Origin: Acidobacteriota bacterium
Lineage (GTDB): Bacteria; Acidobacteriota; Thermoanaerobaculia; Multivoradales; J023
Direction of reading: 5' to 3'
Assembly: GCA_029263395.1 (NCBI GenBank)
Contig: JAJCXO010000102.1
Coordinates: 1 to 64,000 of the forward strand
Length of the DNA: 64,000 nt
The position numbers were made by a program, and so were the translations under genes. This document shows positions 52,505 to 60,231 of this stretch, piece by piece (the first letter of the stretch is position 1; each line of letters starts with the position of its first letter). The notes beneath the pieces were generated by a model, which was given only the letters and a program-made list of their open reading frames with translations, had not been told where the DNA came from and ran no database searches.

Positions 52505-53278
52505 CTAGTCTTCCGCTGCTTCGGGCACCGATTCCAGCCGCGGTGCCATTGCGACGGCGTATTCGTCGAGCACCGACTTGGGGTCGCCGTCGCCGCGGAC
52601 GTGACCATGTTCAAGCCACAAGCATCGAGTGCTGTAGTCGAGCAACATCTGGACGGCGTGAGAGATCAGCAGGATCGTGGTGCCTTTCTCCCGAAAGCTG
52701 TCGATACGCTCTTGACAGCGGGCCACGAAGCGGACGTCACCGACCGCCAGCACCTCGTCGAGGATCAAGACGGAGGGGACCCAAGCCGTGGCGACGGAGA
52801 AGCCGAGGCGGGCGATCATGCCGGAAGAGTAGTTGCGCATCGGCGCGTCGATGAAGTCGCCGAGGCCACTGAAAGTGACAATGTTGGCGAGTTCGCGCTC
52901 GATCTCGCGCCGTCGGCGGCCGAGCATCAAGGCATTGAGGTAGATATTCTCGAGGCCGGTGAGTTCAAAATCGAAGCCGGTGCCGAGCTCGAGGATCGGT
53001 GAGATCGTGCCCTGCACCTTGCGTTTCCCCCGACTCGGCTTCATCACCCCCGCGATGACCTTGGCCAGGGTGCTTTTACCGGCGCCATTTGGGCCGATGA
53101 TTCCTAGCACCTCGCCAGAGTTGATCCGCAAGTCGATGTCCTCGAGGGCCCACAGCTCCTCGTAGACCAACGCCCCTTTGACGAAGTGGATCAAGTATTC
53201 CTTGATCGACACATTTCGTTGCTTCGCCAGGCGATAACACAGCGAAACATTCTGGAGATCTATAACGGGGTCCGACAT
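52505..53278 (-). CDS. wzt: Polysaccharide ABC exporter ATP-binding protein (Wzt/TagH type)
   Basis: 257 residues. Walker A GIIGPNGAGKSTL, ABC signature NYSSGMIARLGFSVA, Walker B VLILDEVLAVGD and switch His in LLISHAV are all present. The N-terminal extension (VSLCYRLAKQRNVSIKEYLI) is typical of the O-antigen/teichoic-acid exporters. It lacks a long C-terminal carbohydrate-binding domain, so it is a Wzt of the short type. It pairs with the ABC-2 permease encoded 24 bp upstream. It exports an undecaprenyl-linked glycan, consistent with the glycosyltransferases at 60-64 kb. Confidence 0.92.
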   Translation of the reverse strand: MSDPVIDLQNVSLCYRLAKQRNVSIKEYLIHFVKGALVYEELWALEDIDLRINSGEVLGIIGPNGAGKSTLAKVIAGVMKPSRGKRKVQGTISPILELGTGFDFELTGLENIYLNALMLGRRRREIERELANIVTFSGLGDFIDAPMRNYSSGMIARLGFSVATAWVPSVLILDEVLAVGDVRFVARCQERIDSFREKGTTILLISHAVQMLLDYSTRCLWLEHGHVRGDGDPKSVLDEYAVAMAPRLESVPEAAED

Positions 53279-53302
53279 GACTTGGCTCTCGAGAGACCGC
53301 GA

Positions 53303-54070
53303 TCAGATGTAGAACGGGATCCGGTCGGTCGATTGACGGAACGACACGATGCCGATTGCCAGCACGGTAACGGCGATGCCGGCGGCTAGCAACTGATGGT
53401 CGAAAGGCGGTACTTTGCCGTAGTAGATTGGGTCTCGGAAAATTTCCAGAATCGAGCGGATCGGATTGAAGCGCACCGCCCAGTAGAAGTTGGTTCCTTC
53501 GACAATCTCTTTGGGATAAATCACCGGCGTCATGTAGAACAACAGCATCATCACCACGCCGACGAGCTCGATAACATCGCTGAAGAACACGGCCAACGGC
53601 GACAAGATCAGGCCGGCGCCGAGGGTGAAGATCACGGCGATGATCACCGCCACCGGCAGATAGGCCAAAGCCCAAGTCAGCTGGTGACCCGTCGACAACA
53701 GGATGGCGAACATCGGCACAAAAGCGAACAGCAGGTTGACCAGCCCAGAGATCACGGTGGCGATTGGGAACACCGCCAAGGGTACTGGCAGCTTCTTGAG
53801 GATCGTCGCGTTGGCCTTGAGGCTGTTCATCGAGGTGACGATGGTCTGCTGGAAGAAGTTCCAGAACAGCAGCCCAGCGAGGGCATACACGGCGTAATTG
53901 CGGATCTTGAAGCGGAACAGTTGGCTGAACACAATGTGCAGCACCAACAGCATCAGCAATGGCTGCAGCATCGTCCACAGAAAGCCAATCGCCGAGCGGC
54001 GATAACGCACTTTCAGGTCACGCTGGACGAGGGTCCAGATTAGGTCACGGTAGCGATAAAGTTCTTTCAT
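53303..54070 (-). CDS. wzm: Polysaccharide ABC exporter permease (Wzm/TagG type)
   Basis: 255 residues, ABC-2 type membrane protein with six or so helices. LIWTLVQRDLKVRYRRSAIG and LWTMLQPLLMLLVLHIVFSQ form the conserved N-terminal re-entrant region; MTPVIYPKEIVEGTNFYWAV and RFNPIRSILEIFRDPIYYG are typical of Wzm. It is the first gene of the two-gene exporter unit. No clear promoter was seen in the 105 bp upstream that separates it from the divergent sulfatase-fold gene. Confidence 0.92.
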   Translation of the reverse strand: MKELYRYRDLIWTLVQRDLKVRYRRSAIGFLWTMLQPLLMLLVLHIVFSQLFRFKIRNYAVYALAGLLFWNFFQQTIVTSMNSLKANATILKKLPVPLAVFPIATVISGLVNLLFAFVPMFAILLSTGHQLTWALAYLPVAVIIAVIFTLGAGLILSPLAVFFSDVIELVGVVMMLLFYMTPVIYPKEIVEGTNFYWAVRFNPIRSILEIFRDPIYYGKVPPFDHQLLAAGIAVTVLAIGIVSFRQSTDRIPFYI

Positions 54071-54175
54071 GAGGAATTCCGTGCGGCGAGAGGAGGGTTT
54101 CTATCTCAAACCTGGAACTGATGCAAGACGATCTATAGTCGTACAGCATGACGGATTTGCACTAGGATTTCGCTC

Positions 54176-55984
54176 ATGATCGAGCAGATCCACTCGGGCA
54201 AGGACCGTCTTTGGAAAGTTATGGCGAGGACTGTGGTTGTCGCCTGGGCCAGCGTCGTCATGGCGGGTTGTCCATCGCGGACCACCATCGAAGAGCGGGC
54301 TACCGTTCGCGATTTCGAGAACCTGGTGGTGATCATGATCGATACCCTGCGCAGTGATCACCTGCCATCCTACGGTTACCACCGACCCACCGCGCCCTAT
54401 CTCAGCCAGGTGGCGGAGGAGGGGATTCAGCTGCAGGGTTATGCCGTGTCGTCGTGGACTCGATCTTCGATTGCGACCATGCTCACCGGTCTGTATCCGC
54501 AGCGACACCGCGCGATCGGTCGCAATGACAGATTACCGGCCGCGGTGCCTTATCTGCCAGAGATGCTAGCTGCCTACGGATTCCACAACTTGGCGTTCGT
54601 CACCAACGGTAACGTCAGTGCTCAGTTTGGGTTCGATCGTGGTTATGCTGGCTTCGAAGAGCGGATGAGTTCCGGCAAACCCGAAGCGCAGCTGGTCGCT
54701 GAACAGGTGCTGGCCAGGGCGGGGGAGCTCGAGGCGCCTTATTACCTCCACGTTCATCTCATCGACCCCCATGATCCTTACGTGCCCAAGCAACCTTGGG
54801 AACGGCCTGACGCCAAGCGAACGGACTACGTGCAGCCCACCACCATTCTGCGGGGCGAGCGCCAGCTCGACGCCGACTCAGTGGGGTGGATGATCGATCA
54901 ATACGATGCCGAGATCCTTGAGATGGACGGCGCTATCCGTCATTTGATGGAGGGACTCGAAGCCGCCGGCGCGCTCGACTCGACACTGGTGGTGGTCACG
55001 TCTGACCATGGTGAGGAGTTCGGCGAACATGGCGGGGTCGCCCACGGCAGCAGCCTGTACGAAGAAGTCATCCGCGTGCCTTACCTGTTGTGGGGCAAAG
55101 GCCTGACGAGCTATCGGTCGAGTGCGGCGTTCCACCAAGTCGACTTCCTACCCACCGCCTTCGAAGCATTGGGGCTTCCGACTCCGAAGGGGTTGGACGG
55201 TGTTTCGCAGTGGGCGGCGCTAAAGGATCCCGGCTACGCGGGTGGTGGCGAGCGGCTTTTCCACCTCGGGCTCGATAATTTTCAAGCCTTGGCTTTGCTC
55301 TCGCCGCCGGCCAAAGTGGTGCAACGGGCCAAAGAGCCGCAGAGCCTGGCGTTTGATCTCGAGCAAGATCCTCATGAGAAGGCCGTAAATGGACTCGATG
55401 CGAAGCGTGAATCGGAGCTCCGTGAGCAGATGGTGCGCCTCGATCGCAAGCTCAAGAAGCGGGCCTACGAGGGGGAAACGGCGGAAGCCACCGGCGATGT
55501 GCGCGCACAACTCGAAGCGCTAGGCTATTTGGGTGATGATGCACCGTCGGCCCCGGTGAGCGATCATGGCGCGCTGGCTGCAACGCCGCTGGACGCGACG
55601 TTGCCATCCGAATTGATCGTCGACTCGGTCCTCGACTTGCGGCAACCATCACGACAGCTGCTTCAGGGCTGGCTATTCTCCGATCGCAACGGCACGTGGA
55701 GTTCACCGCATTCCCGGCTGGTGCTGCCGGTGGCGCCGGAGGCTCGGGAACTTGTGCTGGCTGGCCACTCCGTTGCGGCCCGGCCAGCGGTGCGATGTAG
55801 CGTGTCGATCAACGGGTCACCGGTGAAAGATTTTGACCTCACACCGGGCAGTTTCGAGTTGGTCGTGGAGATCCCTGACGAGGCTCGCACTAGAGGTATC
55901 GCCTACGTCGACCTCACCGTCCGTCCGTCGTTGCAGATGAAGTCGCCAGCTGGGCTGCATTGGAATCGCGTTGCAGTGCGATAG
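54176..55984 (+). CDS. Sulfatase-fold (alkaline phosphatase superfamily) lipoprotein lacking the formylglycine Cys
   Basis: 602 residues; ATG 54221 with GGAAAG upstream is an equally good start. A lipoprotein-like signal ends in VVMAGC. The domain has IMIDTLRSDHLPSYGY (metal Asp), SWTRSSIATMLTGLYPQRH (nucleophile region), HLIDPHDPY and TSDHGEEFGEHGG. The nucleophile region has no Cys where formylglycine sulfatases carry one; Ser or Thr is there instead, as in phosphate- or phosphoglycerol-type members of the fold. So sulfate-ester hydrolysis is uncertain. LGYLGDD marks the end of the catalytic part; a C-terminal beta domain of about 130 residues follows. Confidence 0.85.
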   Translation: MIEQIHSGKDRLWKVMARTVVVAWASVVMAGCPSRTTIEERATVRDFENLVVIMIDTLRSDHLPSYGYHRPTAPYLSQVAEEGIQLQGYAVSSWTRSSIATMLTGLYPQRHRAIGRNDRLPAAVPYLPEMLAAYGFHNLAFVTNGNVSAQFGFDRGYAGFEERMSSGKPEAQLVAEQVLARAGELEAPYYLHVHLIDPHDPYVPKQPWERPDAKRTDYVQPTTILRGERQLDADSVGWMIDQYDAEILEMDGAIRHLMEGLEAAGALDSTLVVVTSDHGEEFGEHGGVAHGSSLYEEVIRVPYLLWGKGLTSYRSSAAFHQVDFLPTAFEALGLPTPKGLDGVSQWAALKDPGYAGGGERLFHLGLDNFQALALLSPPAKVVQRAKEPQSLAFDLEQDPHEKAVNGLDAKRESELREQMVRLDRKLKKRAYEGETAEATGDVRAQLEALGYLGDDAPSAPVSDHGALAATPLDATLPSELIVDSVLDLRQPSRQLLQGWLFSDRNGTWSSPHSRLVLPVAPEARELVLAGHSVAARPAVRCSVSINGSPVKDFDLTPGSFELVVEIPDEARTRGIAYVDLTVRPSLQMKSPAGLHWNRVAVR

Positions 55985-56009
55985 TCGCGACTGATCAACG
56001 CATTGTCGG

Positions 56010-58313
56010 TTACAAATAACCGAGCGCTTCCAAGCGTGCCCGCTCCTCGTCGCTCAGTGGTTCTGCCTGGCCGGCTTCCGGCGTTGAGCTGGAGACTCTC
56101 TCGGTCCACTGTTTCAAGGCGCTGAAGCAGCGCTGGGCAGCTGCATCGGACTCTGGGAGGGGGTGGAGCTCTTTGGGATCCGCGGCGAGATCATAGGCTC
56201 TGTACGACGCCACCGGCTGGAAGAAACGATCCACTTCGTTTTTGCTGTGGATACATTTGATGTTGCCCGAGACGATTGCAGCCTGGGCTACGGCGGCGTA
56301 ACGGTCACGTGCAGGGTCGACGTCGACTTCGGCAAAAACAACTCGACGCTCGGCGGGAGCATCCGGCGCTAAAGTCCGCAGCAGACTGATGCCGTCGAGG
56401 GAATCGGTCCCGGTGGCTGAGTTGGTGGCCAGCTCGAGTATCGTCGGCACGATGTCGACGGTGGACACCCGATCGCCAACCCGGGTACCGGCATGCTGGC
56501 CAGCCGGCAGCTTGACGATGAGTGGCACATGCAGCAACTCTTGGAAGAGCGTGCGACTGTGATCGAAGCCGCCATGTTCGTAGAACTCTTCGCCATGATC
56601 GCTGAGCAGCACAATGATGCTGTTGTCGTAGAGGTCGAGGTACTCGAGGAGGTCGAGGAAGGCGCCGAAGTGGCGGTCGGAGTAGATAACCTCGCCATCG
56701 TAGAGGGCGCGCAAGTGGGCGGTCTCTTCGGTATTGGATCCGAACCCTTCATCCATGAAGATGTGGGGCTGATATTGATGCACCGGCAGATCACCGGGGG
56801 CATGTTCGGCGAAACGGGCGTCATGGCCCTGGGGAATGTATGGCGAATGTGGCGCGACCGAGTGGGAATAGACGAAAAGCGGTGCGTCGTCGACAGACCG
56901 CCCTAATAAATGGTGCCACAAGAACCATCGGATGCTGTTCGAGTCGCGGGTCCAATGCCCCAGCACATCGTTGAGGTAGAAAGCATCGAAGCCGCGATCG
57001 AGACCGTAAGCTCGACTGGCGATGTAGGTTTGTGAGATCCCGATCGTGCTGTAGCCCTGCTTCCCGAGCCGCTCGGCCAAGCTGATTGGGGCATTGTCTC
57101 CCGGGCCGCGGACGCTGCCTTTAGTGCGGCCGTGACGGGACGGATACACCCCCGTCAGCACGGACGCCGTTGCCGGTAACGTCCAAGCTGACGGCGACCA
57201 AGCGTTGTCAAAAACCACCGATCCGCTGGCGAACCGGTCGATGTTGGGGGACGTCGGGCGCTCGGCGCCGTAAACTCCGAGGGCATCGGCTCGCAGCGTA
57301 TCGATCATGTAGACGAAAACGTGCGGTGGCGCCCCTTTCCTGGGCGCAGCCCGGGGTGGCGGCGCGATCACGTCGGGTCCCAAACTCAGCGTTACCGTTA
57401 CCGGCTCCGCGGCTCGAGCGTGGCCCGCCGTTGGGTTCGTCGAGAGCACCTCGATCGCCAATTGGGCATGGCTGCCGGCCGGGTGGGATACCGTCAACGC
57501 TAGCCCGTCGGCATCCTTCAGATTACCCTGCCAGAGTTCCTGCGGCTCGCCGTCCACTGTGATGAGTCGCAGACTCAAGGTCCCCGGACCACTGCTCTCG
57601 ACCGATCCAATGTTCAGGTTGAAGGAAGAGACTGGAGGCACTGGCAAGGTCACTCCTCGACGACCTTCTGTCAGAGACAGCTGCTGGGTGGTCGAATCGA
57701 ATGTTGAGGCCGAGGTCACGCCCTCGTCGAACGACCAACCGCGGGGTACCAACGCGATCGACTCGAACAGGGTCGAGACCGGTCTGTTGGCGGCCGACGA
57801 GGTGACTTCGTTGGGCCGTGCGGCGTAGTCGAACAGCAGCTCCAAAGTATTGAGGCGTGGATCGAGCGCCTGATTCGGTAGCGGGATACGCAACTCCCCC
57901 CAGCTGTCCGCGAGCTCGATGGCCGGTTGCCAGGAGCCATTGAGAATTGGCTGCACACGTTGCACCGGTGCGTCGGGATAGGCGAAACGAGTGCAATACG
58001 CAACCAGGTCGATGGCTCCACCAACCGGCGTCGGAAAGTAGAGCATCGCCCGTTTGGCTGCCCAAGCCTTCTCGGGGTTGGGTCTCGGCTCGGGGCCAAG
58101 CCAGCCCTGGCCGAGTTTGATGGCGCTTGGCTCACCGTTGAAGTGTTGGACAAACGACCCGTCACCGAGGGTCATGAGCTCGGGATCGAGTGCGGAAGTA
58201 TGAACCTCAAAAGGGACCGGCGCTGGCTGGCAGGCGAGACTCACCAGCGCCAGCGCCGCACTGAAACGCGCCAACACTGTATTGAGCCAGGACCGAGGTC
58301 GCACCGTTCGCAT
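56010..58313 (-). CDS. Sulfatase-fold lipoprotein with N-terminal beta domain
   Basis: 767 residues. Lipoprotein signal ALVSLAC. Residues about 60-310 are beta-rich and not recognised. The sulfatase fold begins with HVFVYMIDTLRADALGVYGA, then SPSAWTLPATASVLTGVYPS in the nucleophile region (again no Cys), YSHSVAPHSPYIPQGHDA and LLSDHGEEFYEHGG. It ends LSDEERARLEALGYL, like its convergent neighbour, from whose stop it is separated by 25 bp. The pair are probably paralogues with different added domains. Periplasmic, substrate unknown; a role in modifying exported glycan or lipid is inferred from the exporter nearby. Confidence 0.85.
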   Translation of the reverse strand: MRTVRPRSWLNTVLARFSAALALVSLACQPAPVPFEVHTSALDPELMTLGDGSFVQHFNGEPSAIKLGQGWLGPEPRPNPEKAWAAKRAMLYFPTPVGGAIDLVAYCTRFAYPDAPVQRVQPILNGSWQPAIELADSWGELRIPLPNQALDPRLNTLELLFDYAARPNEVTSSAANRPVSTLFESIALVPRGWSFDEGVTSASTFDSTTQQLSLTEGRRGVTLPVPPVSSFNLNIGSVESSGPGTLSLRLITVDGEPQELWQGNLKDADGLALTVSHPAGSHAQLAIEVLSTNPTAGHARAAEPVTVTLSLGPDVIAPPPRAAPRKGAPPHVFVYMIDTLRADALGVYGAERPTSPNIDRFASGSVVFDNAWSPSAWTLPATASVLTGVYPSRHGRTKGSVRGPGDNAPISLAERLGKQGYSTIGISQTYIASRAYGLDRGFDAFYLNDVLGHWTRDSNSIRWFLWHHLLGRSVDDAPLFVYSHSVAPHSPYIPQGHDARFAEHAPGDLPVHQYQPHIFMDEGFGSNTEETAHLRALYDGEVIYSDRHFGAFLDLLEYLDLYDNSIIVLLSDHGEEFYEHGGFDHSRTLFQELLHVPLIVKLPAGQHAGTRVGDRVSTVDIVPTILELATNSATGTDSLDGISLLRTLAPDAPAERRVVFAEVDVDPARDRYAAVAQAAIVSGNIKCIHSKNEVDRFFQPVASYRAYDLAADPKELHPLPESDAAAQRCFSALKQWTERVSSSTPEAGQAEPLSDEERARLEALGYL

Positions 58314-58361
58314 CGTCTTCCTCGGCCCACAGCTCCACCCAAGCAGCAGCCGGTGTGGGGA

Positions 58362-59936
58362 CTAATTCCAGCCCGAGGTGTCGCCGGATTCGAAGTTGTC
58401 GGCGAAAATCACACCGGCGATGGCTGCGTTGTTGTCAACGCTGCGACGGAACATTGGCCACGGGGCTGCCGCCGCCTCACTAGTGTCGAAGTCCCACGCA
58501 AGAATCATCCCCTGAGTGCCGGTTGCGTCACTGCTGGCAATCACCAGCTCGCGATCCCCATCACCATCGATATCACCCACCGCCGCCGAGCTCAGTAGGG
58601 TGAAGTCGGCGATCAGTTGGTATTCGTCCGGGTCTGGCGGCAATACCGAGCGGCTGAGCTGGTTGCCATCCTTGTCCCACACCGTCACATCGCGGCTCGA
58701 GGGCAGAATAACTTCGAGATTACCGTCACCGTTGAGGTCGGCGATGATCGGCGAAGCGGTGGTTTCAGGCTGCCGGAAGACGTTTGGGTTGGCGGTAGGG
58801 ATTTGCGGTTGCAACGGCCAGCCCGGAACCGCGCTGCCATCGGCATTAAAAGCGTAGACCTGACCATCTTCACCGGCATCCGGGTCGACCGTGTTGAACA
58901 CGATCTCGAGCAGCCCATCGTTGTCGAGATCGCCGAGGGCCGGCGAAGAGAAGCTATAGGTGCCGGGGGTAGCGATCGGCCAACCCGGTAGATACTCACC
59001 GTTGTGGTCGAAGGCGTTGAGGTATTCGCCGACGCCAGGGTGGACCCGTCCGCCTGGGGCACAGGCCGCAAACGCCCAGCAGCGTCCGGTACCAACCATG
59101 ATCTCGAGGAAGCCGTCGCCGTTGACATCACCCAGGGCAGGAGAGGATTGGATGTCCTCGTCCAGTTGGATGGGGAAACCCGCCAGCTCATCGCCGGTGA
59201 GCCCGTCGTAGACGTGCAGGATGCCGCCGTCCTCTTCGCCGTTGGTCCCCGGCATGGAATCCGAGGCGACACCGATCACGACGTCGAGTTGACCGTCACG
59301 ATTGATGTCACCGACGGCTGGCGACGACCAAGTGGTATCGATGACATTGTTGGTCCACAGCGTTGTGCAATCGTGGTTGAGCGCTCGGACCCGACGATCC
59401 CAAGCACCAAAAACGATCTCCAACTCGGGGTCGCTGGGATCGAGATTGGCGATGGCCGGTGAGGCATACACGCCGTCACGAAAGCCAGTGGAGTCGCTGT
59501 CGTTGGTGATGTACCGGCAAACGAACTGGCCGAGGTGGTCAATCACCACCAGGCCGCCGTCGGCGTCCTCCGGGGTGGTGGTGTCGGCAGCACCAAACAC
59601 GATCTCAACGTCACCATCGTTGTCGATATCCGCGATTGATGGCTTGCTGTTGACCCCCATCAAGCCGGAGGCGTAGCGCCAAAGTTGAGTCCCGTTGCCG
59701 GTGTAGGCGTGAACTACGCCATCTAGGGTGCCGACCACAATGTCGTTGATGCCGTCGCCGTTGACGTCGCCGAGAGCAACCGACCCATTCAGGGTCCTAG
59801 CACCGTCGAGGAGGACCGGGAAACCGTTCTGAGCGTCTGGTGCGGCGGTGGTAACAGGGGTGACCATCAGCGAGGCCAGAAGAAGGGTGAGCATGGAGAC
59901 TTGACACAGGGCCCGAGCCGGTTGTTGATCGCGCAT
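58362..59936 (-). CDS. Secreted FG-GAP/VCBS beta-propeller protein with FESG-type C-terminus
   Basis: 524 residues. Signal peptide (SMLTLLLASLMVTPVTTAA). At least seven Ca-binding FG-GAP-like repeats are visible, e.g. ALGDVNGDGINDIVVGTLDG, IADIDNDGDVEIVFGA, AVGDINRDGQLDVVIGVA and ALGDLDNDGLLEIVFNTV. It ends IFADNFESGDTSGWN, a C-terminal signature found on exported proteins and probably a sorting or attachment tail. Extracellular adhesin-like protein of unknown partner. It is on the same strand as the sulfatase gene, with 48 bp between. Confidence 0.85.
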   Translation of the reverse strand: MRDQQPARALCQVSMLTLLLASLMVTPVTTAAPDAQNGFPVLLDGARTLNGSVALGDVNGDGINDIVVGTLDGVVHAYTGNGTQLWRYASGLMGVNSKPSIADIDNDGDVEIVFGAADTTTPEDADGGLVVIDHLGQFVCRYITNDSDSTGFRDGVYASPAIANLDPSDPELEIVFGAWDRRVRALNHDCTTLWTNNVIDTTWSSPAVGDINRDGQLDVVIGVASDSMPGTNGEEDGGILHVYDGLTGDELAGFPIQLDEDIQSSPALGDVNGDGFLEIMVGTGRCWAFAACAPGGRVHPGVGEYLNAFDHNGEYLPGWPIATPGTYSFSSPALGDLDNDGLLEIVFNTVDPDAGEDGQVYAFNADGSAVPGWPLQPQIPTANPNVFRQPETTASPIIADLNGDGNLEVILPSSRDVTVWDKDGNQLSRSVLPPDPDEYQLIADFTLLSSAAVGDIDGDGDRELVIASSDATGTQGMILAWDFDTSEAAAAPWPMFRRSVDNNAAIAGVIFADNFESGDTSGWN

Positions 59937-60231
59937 AGATGAGGGTCCTTCTAGCTCGCTCGATGAAGTCTGAGCGTGGGAGAGTCGGGATAATTCTTCA
60001 ACGGGTCTGCCGAGGTGGGCATCGAGATTCGTCTAACGATCTCGACCTTGTGGGTGGTCGCGACGTCGAGGCCGCGAGTAGCGCCGGATGGGAGGCTCAG
60101 TTTACAATGAAATACGATCGATAGGCGAGCCAGCGCCCGGGACCCAATTTCACTTTAGACCTTCCATCCGAGACCTTCACCCTGGACGTGTTTTGCCAGG
60201 ACCCATTGATACGGCAAGATGAGCTTTATGG

